Positions 8,211 to 16,647 of a stretch of DNA of 64,000 nt are shown piece by piece. The translations under genes and the position numbers were made by a program. Under the pieces are notes generated by a model. It had not been told where the DNA came from. It searched no databases and saw only the letters and a program-made list of their open reading frames with translations. The stretch spans positions 124,001-188,000 of the forward strand of contig FOUN01000008.1 of the NCBI GenBank assembly GCA_900114885.1, written 5' to 3'. This DNA is from Psychrobacillus psychrodurans. GTDB lineage: Bacteria > Bacillota > Bacilli > Bacillales_A > Planococcaceae. Numbering within the stretch: the first letter of the stretch is position 1; every line of letters starts with the position of its first letter.

Positions 8211-8837
8211 ATGGGTATACACAAATTTTTTATGAGTATGAATGATTTAGAAAGAATTATCCGATGTCCTGGACGCTTTAAATTTGAAGAACATAATGTG
8301 GCTGCACATTCATGGAAAGTTTCTCAATACGCTATGTTTTTTGCGACTCTTGAAGAGAATAATGGAGCAACAATTAATTGGAAATCACTTTACGAAAAAA
8401 CGATTAACCATGACTTTGCAGAAATTTTTATCGGCGACATTAAAACACCAGTTAAGCACGCATCTCCTGAGCTAAAACAAATGCTAACACATGTGGAAGA
8501 AAAAATGATGGAAAAGTTTATATTGGATGAGATACCAAAAGAATTTCAGCCCGTATTTTTTGACCGTATGAAAGAAGGAAAAGATGATACTATTGAAGGC
8601 CGTTTACTTGAGTTAGCCGACAAGCTAGACCAAGTATATGAAGCTTTTGCTGAATTACAACGTGGAAATACGGATGTTGAATTTGTAAACATGTATGAAA
8701 CGGCTTTAAGAAAAATTCTTCATATCCCGTTAGAAACTAGTATAAACTATTTTAAAGAAGTTATTATGCAGGAAATTATGAAGGAGCAATCGGTCATTGA
8801 TGTGAAATCTATTACCGTACAATTACTAGTAGAATAA
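8211..8837 (+). CDS. YfbR-like 5'-deoxynucleotidase, HD domain
   Basis: 208 residues. HD-domain metal ligands are visible: His33 in NVAAHSWKV, His67-Asp68 in TINHDFAE, and the later ADKLDQ helix. The pattern EEHNVAAHS followed by NHDFAEIFIGDIKTPVKH matches the YfbR-like family that dephosphorylates deoxynucleoside 5'-monophosphates. The ATG at 8211 with AGGGAG nine bases upstream is preferred over the TTG at 8205. It stands alone, divergent from the DinB gene. Confidence 0.85.
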   Translation: MGIHKFFMSMNDLERIIRCPGRFKFEEHNVAAHSWKVSQYAMFFATLEENNGATINWKSLYEKTINHDFAEIFIGDIKTPVKHASPELKQMLTHVEEKMMEKFILDEIPKEFQPVFFDRMKEGKDDTIEGRLLELADKLDQVYEAFAELQRGNTDVEFVNMYETALRKILHIPLETSINYFKEVIMQEIMKEQSVIDVKSITVQLLVE

Positions 8838-8926
8838 TTATTTTCCATTTTTATGCGATATATTGTATAATTTATTGTATAATATTTTGGAATTATTAAG
8901 ATAATTCAAAGGGGGGAAATCGTTTC

Positions 8927-9571
8927 ATGCCTATTCCAGTTAATCACACTAAGCCTGTCCGTACAACAGCTAAGTTGCACGCTTTTAACCAGTTACAACA
9001 ATGGATTATTGATGGTACTTTACAGCCAGATGAAAAATTAAACGATATTGAACTTGCACAAGCATTAGGGGTGAGCAGAACGCCTATTCGAGAATCCTTA
9101 CAACTTTTGGAATCTCAAGGCTTTGTAACGATGCAACCAGGGAGAGCAACTCAAGTCACAACTGTAGAAAAAGAAGATATTAATAATCTCCTACCACCAT
9201 TATCAGTATTACAGGCACTTGCAGCAGAACTTGCAAGTCCTAATATGAATGAAGAGATTCTAAGTCTATTAGAAGAAAAGAATAGAGAATTCGCTGAGGC
9301 TTTACAAGAAAAACAATTTACTACTGCTCTAAGAGTAGATGAAGAATTTCATCAGCTCATTGTAGACACCGCCAATAACCCATACATACATTCCATGGTA
9401 GAAATGCTTCAAGCTCATGTACGTAGATTGTTTTATTATGAAAAAATTATCTTACGAGAATATTCTGTTGAGCAACACGGGAACCTAATTCGTGCATTCC
9501 GCGAAAATAACACCAAGGAACTAGCAGAAGTAATGCGTGCAAATTGGATCTATACAATCGAAGAATTTTAA
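8927..9571 (+). CDS. GntR-family regulator, FCD type
   Basis: 214 residues. Residues 14-82 form the GntR winged helix with the signature VSRTPIRESLQLLESQGFV. The remainder is an all-helical FCD ligand-binding domain with the metal-binding-like pattern DEEFHQLIV and, later, EQHGNLIRAF. FCD regulators bind small organic acids and usually control the adjacent catabolic operon, but no such operon is next to it. The start ATG has GGGGGG upstream. A clear terminator follows at 9638. Confidence 0.88.
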   Translation: MPIPVNHTKPVRTTAKLHAFNQLQQWIIDGTLQPDEKLNDIELAQALGVSRTPIRESLQLLESQGFVTMQPGRATQVTTVEKEDINNLLPPLSVLQALAAELASPNMNEEILSLLEEKNREFAEALQEKQFTTALRVDEEFHQLIVDTANNPYIHSMVEMLQAHVRRLFYYEKIILREYSVEQHGNLIRAFRENNTKELAEVMRANWIYTIEEF

Positions 9572-9637
9572 TAGGAAAGTAGTTTGAGAAGATAGGGTGA
9601 GAAGTGACCAACTCTCCATTTCATCGAAAACAAATAT

Positions 9638-9685
9638 GGTGGTCTGGAAAGGAGTGATATTCACAACCTTCCTGACCACCTTTTT
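9638..9685 (+). terminator. Terminator after the GntR gene
   Basis: GGTGGTCTGGAAAGG pairs with CCTTCCTGACCACC across a 14-base loop and is followed by TTTTT. It lies about 65 bases past the gntR stop. Confidence 0.85.
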
Positions 9686-9733
9686 AAGGCATATTAAGAG
9701 ATTAATAGATTTATCGTGAAGTTATATCAAACC

Positions 9734-9762
9734 TTGACACTTTAGTTGAATATGAATTATTA
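9734..9762 (+). promoter_or_regulatory. Likely sigma-A promoter for the DUF3977 gene
   Basis: TTGACA at 9734-9739, a 17-base spacer, and TTATTA at 9757-9762. It lies after the gntR terminator and about 50 bases before the DUF3977 start. Confidence 0.55.
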
Positions 9763-9813
9763 CCAATGATAAATTCAACAATTAAATTGTCCGGCTATTA
9801 GGGTGTGTCCATT

Positions 9814-10050
9814 TTGAAATTCATTGAATTTGGATTAGGCAACACATGGTTAATTAGAACTGAAACAGAATCTGAAGATGGCACGGAATATGAAGAGAAA
9901 GGAATAAAAGGACCAATAAACTTTTATTCAATGTATTTCAGAGTTTGGATAGGTAAGACAGTTGTCATAGCAGATTTAAAAGAAGGTTTTAAAAGACAAA
10001 AGAAAAGCCGTACCGATTTTAAATTTATTTTTGGAATAGTTAGTAATTAA
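9814..10050 (+). CDS. DUF3977 family protein
   Basis: 78 residues when started at the TTG at 9814, giving MKFIEFGLGNTWLIRTETE, which matches how DUF3977 proteins begin; a GTG nine bases upstream (9805) would add three residues. The conserved DGTEYEEKG and RVWIGKTVVIADLKEGFK segments follow. Short, soluble, probably beta-rich. Function unknown. Preceded by a good promoter and the weak site AGGGTG. The 220 bases after it show no further gene. Confidence 0.75.
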   Translation: MKFIEFGLGNTWLIRTETESEDGTEYEEKGIKGPINFYSMYFRVWIGKTVVIADLKEGFKRQKKSRTDFKFIFGIVSN

Positions 10051-10273
10051 ACTATATCACCAATAAAGGGTGTTAATTATAGATTATGGAGTAGCTTTTC
10101 ATATCGTACTAACCGGTATATTTTGAGGAATATTAAAAGCATGAGCTAGAATGTAAATAACACCAACACCTTACTTGTTGATAATACTAGGAAACATGTG
10201 ATAAAGTACATTAATTTGCGTAGTTGGCGATGAATCGGCCGACATCTCAAATTATAGATGAGGAGATGTTTCA

Positions 10274-11023
10274 ATGGAGTTTAAGGGATCTAGTGTTTAC
10301 GATCAAACTGACTTTTTTAAAAATTATATGACTAGAAGAAACAGAAATGATAGTCCAAATAACGCCATTGAAGGACCTATCATCTATGAATTAATCGGGA
10401 GCTTTCAAGGTAGTAGCGTCTTAGATTTAGGGTGTGGTGATGCATCGTTTGGAAAAGAACTCTTGCATTTAGGAGCAAAAAGCTACACAGGAGTAGAGGG
10501 TTCGAAGCAAATGGTTGAAGCTGCACACTTAAACTTGCTTGAACAAAATGGGACAATACACCTTGAAACAATGGAATCTTATGATTATCCATTAGAGGCA
10601 TTCGATATTGTTACATCTCGATTTGCCATCCATTATGTTTCAGACATTTATAATCTCTTTGAAAATATTCATAAAACACTTAAAGAAAACGGAAAGCTTA
10701 CTTTTAGTATCCAACATCCACTGACAACCTCGTCATTTGCTAGTAAGAAAACTGGAGATAAACGTGGTAATTGGATTGTCGATGACTATTTCCATGAGGG
10801 AGAAAGAAAAGAGCCCTGGATAGACCAAATAGTGGTGAAGTATCATCGAACAATCGAACATTATTTTACAGCACTAAAACAAGCTGGATTTACAGTTCTA
10901 GAGTTACGTGAAGGCACACCAAAGCGGGAACATTTTAGTAGAGAAGATGAATTTGTTAGAAGACAACGAATTCCAATTGTACTAGCTTTTTCTTGTGTTA
11001 AGTTAACAAAATCCTATTTCTAA
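10274..11023 (+). CDS. Class I SAM-dependent methyltransferase
   Basis: 249 residues. The SAM-binding motif I reads VLDLGCGDASFG near residue 50, with the acidic end of strand 2 in GVEGS near residue 74 and the post-motif FDIVTSRFAIHYV near residue 112. The overall pattern resembles small-molecule methyltransferases of the UbiE/type 11 group. The substrate is not predictable. The ATG has GAGGAGATG upstream. It is a single-gene unit, convergent with brnQ across a shared hairpin. Confidence 0.82.
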   Translation: MEFKGSSVYDQTDFFKNYMTRRNRNDSPNNAIEGPIIYELIGSFQGSSVLDLGCGDASFGKELLHLGAKSYTGVEGSKQMVEAAHLNLLEQNGTIHLETMESYDYPLEAFDIVTSRFAIHYVSDIYNLFENIHKTLKENGKLTFSIQHPLTTSSFASKKTGDKRGNWIVDDYFHEGERKEPWIDQIVVKYHRTIEHYFTALKQAGFTVLELREGTPKREHFSREDEFVRRQRIPIVLAFSCVKLTKSYF

Positions 11024-11169
11024 ATGTATAACTAACATGGACTTTACTTGATAAAGAAACTTTTAAAAAAATTGGTAGTTACCGATGAAAATAGAAACCT
11101 GAATTGTGTAGTTGGTAAACGGAGAGGATTCTGCGACAAGCAGATAAACTCCATAATATTAGTAAGAAA

Positions 11170-11205
11170 TAGAGGCTGATCGTGATATGTCACGATCAGC
11201 CTCTA
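11170..11205. terminator. Bidirectional terminator between methyltransferase and brnQ
   Basis: A perfect 16-bp stem, TAGAGGCTGATCGTGA with its complement, around a four-base TATG loop. It lies between two convergent genes. A/T-rich sequence on both sides would allow termination in either direction. Confidence 0.75.
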
Positions 11206-11305
11206 TAAAAAACAAAAGATTATAATATAGCATCATGCTTGTCCAAAGCACACCTCAAATGTTAAGAACTGTTTTACTTAAAAGTTGCACTTGGATTTCC
11301 TACCC

Positions 11306-12661
11306 TCAAGCTGATTTGATTTCCTTTTTTAAAAATCTCGAAATGATGCCTGTTACAAGAGTTACTATAACAAATGGTATTAACCATCCCAAACCTACAC
11401 TATAAAAAGGTAGTACATTCTCGTAAAAACTTACGATAGGTTGTAGCCACCCATAATATTCGATATTTAATGACCCACAAAGAGCTTTAAAGCCATCTAC
11501 TAAGCTTATTAAGAAGGTTACAAACATCACACTAACATATACTAATCTTGCATGATTGAATAATGGTGATAAAAAGGTTAAGAATATCAATACTATCGCT
11601 AAAGGATATAGCAACATTAATACTGGAATGGAATACGTAATAATATTAGATAATCCAAAGTTCGCAATAATACAAGTGAAAACACTAAAGAAAATAACAA
11701 ATGCTTTATAACTAATCTTTGGCATTAATGTGTGGAAATACTCACCACAAGCAGTAGTTAAGCCAATGCTCGTTGTCAAACAAGCTAAGAAAATGATAAC
11801 TGATAAAAGTATAGCTCCAAATGACCCGAAGTAATGCTCTGAAGCAGCACTTAATACTGGTCCACCATTTTCAAATAATCCATATATATTCACACTAGTA
11901 GCCCCTAGGTAGGCGATCCCAGCATAAATTAAACCTAAGAACAAAATTGCTATCCCGCCAGATTTAGCTGTGGCAACTAAAATCCCCTTAGTAGAAGTTA
12001 CACCCATAGATCGGATAGCTTGAATCACGATAATCCCAAATACTAAGGAAGCCAATGCATCCATCGTATTATAACCTTCCGTAAATCCAGTCATAAAGGC
12101 GTTTCCTACATAGCTTCCTTGTGGCTCTTGAAAGTCTCCCATCGGACTAATAATAACAAACAGTAATAAGAATAATAATCCTATTATAATTCCAGGAGAA
12201 AGATATTTTCCAACATTGTCTACAATTTTAGATGGATTCAAAGAAAGCAATAACGTGATTCCAAAGAAAATAATCGTAAATATTAACAAACCAAGTTGAG
12301 CATTATTTTGATCCATAAATGGAAGAATTCCAATTTCAAATGAAACTGCCCCTGTTCTTGGCAAAGCAAAAAATGGTCCTATTGTTAAGTAAAGGAGCGA
12401 AGTGAAGATAACTGCAAAAATAGGATGTACTCTGCTAGAAAGGTCCTGTAAATTTTTACTTCCCGAGAATCCCATCGCTAAAGTACCTAAAAACGGCAAG
12501 CCAATTCCTGTCAGTAAAAACCCAATGGTGGCTATCCAAACTTGTGTCCCTGCATTTTGCCCTAAACTTGCTGGAAATATTAAATTCCCCGCACCAAAAA
12601 ATAATGCAAATAGCATAACTCCAATCACTAAATGATTAGAAAATGATAATTTATTTTTCAT
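11306..12661 (-). CDS. brnQ: Branched-chain amino acid:cation symporter (LIVCS family)
   Basis: 451 residues with about 12 hydrophobic helices. The N-terminus NHLVIGVMLFALFFGAGNLI followed by FPASLGQNAG is the hallmark of BrnQ carriers, which import leucine, isoleucine and valine with Na+ or H+. The C-terminus ends in a short basic tail (RFLKKEIKSA). ATG with AGGAGG upstream. A sigma-A-like promoter lies 120 bases upstream. CodY control is common for brnQ in Bacilli but I see no convincing CodY box. No T-box leader is visible. Confidence 0.92.
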   Translation of the reverse strand: MKNKLSFSNHLVIGVMLFALFFGAGNLIFPASLGQNAGTQVWIATIGFLLTGIGLPFLGTLAMGFSGSKNLQDLSSRVHPIFAVIFTSLLYLTIGPFFALPRTGAVSFEIGILPFMDQNNAQLGLLIFTIIFFGITLLLSLNPSKIVDNVGKYLSPGIIIGLLFLLLFVIISPMGDFQEPQGSYVGNAFMTGFTEGYNTMDALASLVFGIIVIQAIRSMGVTSTKGILVATAKSGGIAILFLGLIYAGIAYLGATSVNIYGLFENGGPVLSAASEHYFGSFGAILLSVIIFLACLTTSIGLTTACGEYFHTLMPKISYKAFVIFFSVFTCIIANFGLSNIITYSIPVLMLLYPLAIVLIFLTFLSPLFNHARLVYVSVMFVTFLISLVDGFKALCGSLNIEYYGWLQPIVSFYENVLPFYSVGLGWLIPFVIVTLVTGIISRFLKKEIKSA

Positions 12662-12760
12662 CTTGTAGTTCCTCCTGTGATATTAGAAATAATCATTTCT
12701 TATGTTTTCTCGATGCTTGTTACGAATGCTATACATATGATTTTCTCTAATCACGGCCGT

Positions 12761-12812
12761 ATGCAATATATCAATGTTGATAATACTATGGAAATTGGTA
12801 GAATGCAATATA
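12761..12812 (-). promoter_or_regulatory. Likely brnQ promoter with a duplicated 10-mer
   Basis: On the minus strand TTGCAT (12808-12803), a 17-base spacer and TATTAT (12785-12780) form a good sigma-A promoter. The 10-mer TATATTGCAT covering the -35 region occurs again 42 bases downstream (plus-strand ATGCAATATA at 12803 and at 12761), on the same helical face. It could be a regulator site. Confidence 0.5.
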
Positions 12813-12887
12813 TTAGACGAAATTAATTGAACATTTATTTTATTTTCACAAATGTATCAATTTTATAAAAGCACAGCATATAGTAAA

Positions 12888-13066
12888 ATCCGAACAACTT
12901 TGTTTTTTCTCTAGAAGAATGATTTCCGCTCAACACAGCATCAATCTTCTTGGAACAAAAGATAATTGGGCCAAGCCATAACTCAAGGAGTGTCGATTAG
13001 CCTTTGTTCCTTAGAGTTCTCCTAAGTACTTATAGCTCATGATGTTCCCATTGGAGTCACCCTCTC
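12888..13066. repeat. Possible decayed family A repeat, reverse orientation
   Basis: In the plus direction it starts AATCCGAACAAC, then TGATTTCCGCTC, CATCAATCTTCTTGG and CATTGGAGTCACC. These resemble, in order, the reverse complement of the family A copies (AATCCGAACAACG, TGATTTCCGCTC, CTTCAATCTCCTCG, GCTGGAGTCGCC), but with many differences. There is no ORF in 12813-13090. Confidence 0.35.
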
Positions 13067-13094
13067 CCAATTCAATAAACAAAAATCGAATTTA

Positions 13095-13140
13095 AAAAGG
13101 CGAATAATTAGTTGCTAAACAACTTAAACATTCGCCTTTT
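13095..13140 (-). terminator. Second hairpin between the mrp operon and brnQ
   Basis: AAAAGGCGAAT pairs with ATTCGCCTTTT, with a smaller stem GTTG/CAAC inside, followed on the minus strand by TTTTTAAA. It lies beyond the mrp terminator and upstream of the brnQ promoter, so it may be a back-up terminator. Confidence 0.5.
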
Positions 13141-13224
13141 CCAATAAAAATGGTAATTATGTAATTAACAAAAATTGATTATATAACAATCTATTATGAA
13201 ACTCATTTCATTTTAAATATAACA

Positions 13225-13266
13225 AAAAGCTATACAATTAGGATAAACTCCAATCATATAGCTTTT
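13225..13266 (-). terminator. Terminator of the mrp operon
   Basis: On the minus strand AAAAGCTATA pairs with TATAGCTTTT and is followed by TTTTTGTT. It lies six bases past the mrpG stop. Confidence 0.8.
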
Positions 13267-13272
13267 CATTTG

Positions 13273-13632
13273 TTATTTCTTCTCTGGAAATAATACTTCC
13301 TTTAAAGCATCATCTGAGGAATTTTCGGTAAGCTTCACTTTCGAACGATACGCTGCACGTGTTAGCAAGTGCCCAGAAACAGGGGCAGTCAAAAACACAA
13401 ATAATATACCTAGTATAAGACGAACGCTTATAAAATTCTCACTTACCCAAAAGTGTATAAATGCACCAGTTAGAGACAACAGTACTGCTACTGTTGAGCT
13501 TTTTGTAGCCGCATGTGAACGTGTATAGACATCTGGAAGACGAATAATACCGAAGGCACTAATCACACTCATGATACTCCCTAAAAAAATGATAATAACC
13601 GCTACGTACTCAATTATCTGACTTGTGCTCAA
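13273..13632 (-). CDS. mrpG: Mrp antiporter subunit G
   Basis: 119 residues with three hydrophobic helices, the usual size of MrpG. The segment FGIIRLPDVYTRSHAATKS is the family signature. I start it at the TTG at 13632 because AGAGGGGGG lies six bases upstream and the product MSTSQIIEYVAVIII has the right length; the longer frame would begin deep inside mrpF. Overlaps mrpF by 23 bases. Last gene of the mrp operon. Confidence 0.88.
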   Translation of the reverse strand: MSTSQIIEYVAVIIIFLGSIMSVISAFGIIRLPDVYTRSHAATKSSTVAVLLSLTGAFIHFWVSENFISVRLILGILFVFLTAPVSGHLLTRAAYRSKVKLTENSSDDALKEVLFPEKK

Positions 13633-13894
13633 TGATAGCCCCCCTCTCGATATACTTGGAGATGGCAATCGTACTTATAAAAGCAAGTATACCTAGTATT
13701 AGAATGGCCTCTAAAAATGCCTTTGTCTTCAATACAATGGAAATAATGGCTATCATTGATATGAGATTTACACCTATCATATCTAACGCTACTGCTCTAT
13801 CGGGCATAGAAGGTCCCTTAATGATTCGAAAAAGAGCTATTGCAATTGAAATAGCAAATAAAGTTAAAGAAACCAACAGTATTTTTTCTATCAT
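13610..13894 (-). CDS. mrpF: Mrp antiporter subunit F
   Basis: 94 residues, three membrane helices. The loop GPSMPDRAVALDMIGVNLI after helix 1 is the MrpF signature; its Asp is conserved in the family. MrpE, F and G are small subunits needed to assemble the antiporter complex. It shares its ATG region with the end of mrpE (one-base overlap), which indicates translational coupling. Confidence 0.92.
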   Translation of the reverse strand: MIEKILLVSLTLFAISIAIALFRIIKGPSMPDRAVALDMIGVNLISMIAIISIVLKTKAFLEAILILGILAFISTIAISKYIERGAIIEHKSDN

Positions 13895-14376
13895 TATCGA
13901 GTCACCTCCATTATTGCTTTTTCAAATTTAGTAATTGATCTTAATACATCCGTTTTAGACTGCTCTATATCCATTGCATGAATATAAAACATATCTCCCT
14001 CTGGATTTACTTCCATAACTACGGAACCAGGGGTCAAAGTTAACAGCATTGCTAACGTGGTAATCTCCCAGTCTCCTTTAAGTTCTGTTCTATAGGTGAA
14101 AATTCCAGGCTTGAGGTCCCAGCGAGGATTTAATATTTGTTTACTTATAAGTATACTCGACTGAGCCAACTCTGATATGAATATGAAAATTAACTTAATA
14201 ATGGAAAGTAATCTTCTCAAATAAAACTGAGTCCCAAAAAAGCGATGCATTAAGAATATTATGAAGATCCCTACGATGAAACCACTAAAAAATGTCGTCA
14301 TCTTAAGTTCATCTTCGTCCTTTAATGTTGTCCACAAAAATGCGATGAATAGGTTTAGTAAAAATTGTGCCGGCAT
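13894..14376 (-). CDS. mrpE: Mrp antiporter subunit E
   Basis: 160 residues: two membrane segments, then a cytosolic part with GDWEITTLAMLLTLTPGSVV, the MrpE signature, and HAMDIEQ. The ATG at 14376 (MPAQFLLN) is chosen because GAGGTGAG precedes it; the earlier in-frame ATG at 14397 has no good site and would overlap mrpD. The start lies 18 bases after the mrpD stop. Confidence 0.9.
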   Translation of the reverse strand: MPAQFLLNLFIAFLWTTLKDEDELKMTTFFSGFIVGIFIIFLMHRFFGTQFYLRRLLSIIKLIFIFISELAQSSILISKQILNPRWDLKPGIFTYRTELKGDWEITTLAMLLTLTPGSVVMEVNPEGDMFYIHAMDIEQSKTDVLRSITKFEKAIMEVTR

Positions 14377-14393
14377 ACTTCTCACCTCTCCCT

Positions 14394-15878
14394 TCACTTA
14401 TTTCCACCCATTACTGCATCAATATACACGGAAGGATTAGATAGAGTATGAGCTGCGTCCGTGACATAACTGGAGATAACCTCTGCTCCTAGACCTAAAG
14501 AAATCGTTGCAATTCCCAACAAAACAATGGGAATAATCATTCCCATTTCCATCGGTTTTTCATCTTCTAGACTTATAATAGTTTCCCCAAATATAGTATT
14601 TAAGAAAATTCGAAGAAGCGAATACAGCACAACAATGCTGGAGATAAAGGCCAGCGCTAATAGTATGTAAGATCCTGATTCAATAGAACCTTGTCCAACT
14701 AGTATTTTCCCTACAAATCCGCTCAATGGTGGAATACCTGCCAATGAACAAGTAACAAGGAAGAACATCCACCCAAATACAGGATAATTTCGTATTAGCC
14801 CACTCATTTCATCTATCTTTGATTTCCCAGTTAAGTAAATCATCGTACCAGCTAGTAAAAATAACATTGCTTTTGCAATCATGTCATGAATTACGTAGTA
14901 TATAGATCCAGCAATTGAAGTTTCAGTTCCCACCGCAAGACCAATCATTATAAACCCAACAGCAATTACCACATTGTAAGAAACAATTAACCGGACATCC
15001 TTAAAAGCAATTGCCCCGATACATCCGACAATTAGTGTTATTCCTGCCATTATCCCTATTACCGTGTGTGATATTAATGGCTCGTGATAGAATATGAGTG
15101 TAAATGTACGGAAAAGAGCATATATTCCAACCTTTGTAAGTAACGCTCCAAACAATGCGGCAACCGCAGTTGGTGGCACTGAATAAGATCCCGGTAGCCA
15201 AAAGAATAGCAACAACCCAGCTTTTAAACTAAATACGACTAAAAACAAAATACTTATCGTAGTAAGTAGCGGTCCTTGTCCTGATTCCGCTACTCTTTCT
15301 GAAATATGAGCCATGTTTAAAGTACCTACAGTACCATATAAATAGGCAAGGGCTACTAAGAAGAACCATGAAGCAAGCACATTTATCACTACATATTTAA
15401 TCGATTCCCTCAACTGCGGCTTAGTCCCCCCTAATGTAATTAATACATATGAGGCCAATAACATTACTTCGAAACAGACAAACAGGTTAAATAGATCCCC
15501 TGTTAAAAACGACCCATTAACTCCTGCAACTAAAAACAACACAAATGGGTAGAAGTACATTTTCTCATGTTTATCTCCTATTGAAGAAAAAGCATGGATT
15601 AGACAGATTCCGGTAACTACACTTGCCGTAAGCACGAGTAACATCGCAAAGGAATCCGCCACAAACAGAATTCCAAATGGTGGTTCCCATCCTGCAAAAT
15701 CTAATCGTATAATTCCATCTGTCTGAACTCTATTTAAGATAAATAAACTTATACCCGCAATACCAATCATCGTTAATAAACTAATTACTCGTTGCCATTT
15801 CACATATGGACGTAAAAATACCAGTATAATCCCAACTATAATTGGAATGATCAACGGTAAAACAATTAAATTATTCAT
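14394..15878 (-). CDS. mrpD: Mrp antiporter subunit D
   Basis: 494 residues with about 14 membrane helices, homologous to complex I antiporter-like subunits (NuoM/N). The helix LFNLFVCFEVMLLASYV carries Glu137, matching the essential Glu137 known in Bacillus MrpD. A later helix with FFWLPGSY and a Lys in LFSLKAG complete the proton path. With MrpA it forms the core of the Na+(K+)/H+ antiporter. It overlaps mrpC by eight bases. Confidence 0.95.
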   Translation of the reverse strand: MNNLIVLPLIIPIIVGIILVFLRPYVKWQRVISLLTMIGIAGISLFILNRVQTDGIIRLDFAGWEPPFGILFVADSFAMLLVLTASVVTGICLIHAFSSIGDKHEKMYFYPFVLFLVAGVNGSFLTGDLFNLFVCFEVMLLASYVLITLGGTKPQLRESIKYVVINVLASWFFLVALAYLYGTVGTLNMAHISERVAESGQGPLLTTISILFLVVFSLKAGLLLFFWLPGSYSVPPTAVAALFGALLTKVGIYALFRTFTLIFYHEPLISHTVIGIMAGITLIVGCIGAIAFKDVRLIVSYNVVIAVGFIMIGLAVGTETSIAGSIYYVIHDMIAKAMLFLLAGTMIYLTGKSKIDEMSGLIRNYPVFGWMFFLVTCSLAGIPPLSGFVGKILVGQGSIESGSYILLALAFISSIVVLYSLLRIFLNTIFGETIISLEDEKPMEMGMIIPIVLLGIATISLGLGAEVISSYVTDAAHTLSNPSVYIDAVMGGNK

Positions 15879-16209
15879 CTTTTGCCCCTCTCAATTTATC
15901 GAGATCATCCGTACCAACATCCTGATAAGTACGATAGGCTAACACAAGTATGAAAGCTGTTACAGCAAAACTAATCACGATAGCAGTTAATATTAGTGCT
16001 TGTGGTAAAGCATCTGCATAAGGCGCATCTGCTTCCTTTAACAAGGGAACATTGCCTTGCTTTAAGTCCCCCATCGTTAATATGAGCAAATGGACGGCAT
16101 GTGAAAACACAGCAGTACCTAAAATTATTCGAATTATATTTCTGGAGAGGATTAGATACGTGGCAACAGCAACTAAAATACCTATTAACATAATGATTAA
16201 TGTTTCCAT
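15871..16209 (-). CDS. mrpC: Mrp antiporter subunit C
   Basis: 112 residues, three membrane helices, homologous to the complex I subunit NuoK. The signature AVFSHAVHLLILTMG and, in helix 3, DALPQALILTAIVI are present. It lies three bases after the mrpB stop and overlaps mrpD by eight bases, the usual gene order. Confidence 0.93.
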   Translation of the reverse strand: METLIIMLIGILVAVATYLILSRNIIRIILGTAVFSHAVHLLILTMGDLKQGNVPLLKEADAPYADALPQALILTAIVISFAVTAFILVLAYRTYQDVGTDDLDKLRGAKDE

Positions 16210-16212
16210 TGT

Positions 16213-16647
16213 TTATCCACCATCCTCACTAATGCTTAAAATAATTGTTACTAGTACACCTACAACTGTCAAGGCTACACCTGCTTCAAAAATAGTCACC
16301 GTTGTCAGTTCTGTTTTTCCAAAAATCGGCAAATCAAAATAGGCAAAGGTTTGAGACATAAATGGAACTCCGAATACTATTGACCCAAAACCTGTGGATG
16401 TAGCTAATAACACACCAATCGCTGCAACATATTTAAAATCTAAAGGAAGACTCTTTTTTACCGTTTCAATATCCGTGGACAAATATAGCAATACAATTGC
16501 ACTTGCTAGAACTAATCCACCTATAAATCCTCCACCGGGTGTATTATGACCCGAAAGAAATAAATACACACCGAATGTCAAAATTATAAATACAACAATC
16601 CTACTAATTGTCCGGAGTATGACATCATTAATCTTCAATGTTTTCAT
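16213..16647 (-). CDS. mrpB: Mrp antiporter subunit B
   Basis: 144 residues, four membrane helices. The motif LSGHNTPGGGFIGGLV after helix 1 is diagnostic for MrpB and the MrpB-like part of MrpA. Its ATG overlaps the end of mrpA by 20 bases, which implies coupled translation. GAGGATG lies upstream. Confidence 0.93.
   Translation of the reverse strand: MKTLKINDVILRTISRIVVFIILTFGVYLFLSGHNTPGGGFIGGLVLASAIVLLYLSTDIETVKKSLPLDFKYVAAIGVLLATSTGFGSIVFGVPFMSQTFAYFDLPIFGKTELTTVTIFEAGVALTVVGVLVTIILSISEDGG

Noticed and set aside
12662-13090. T-box or other riboswitch upstream of brnQ
   Set aside because: No TGGNACCGCG-like T-box sequence and the promoter lies close to the gene.
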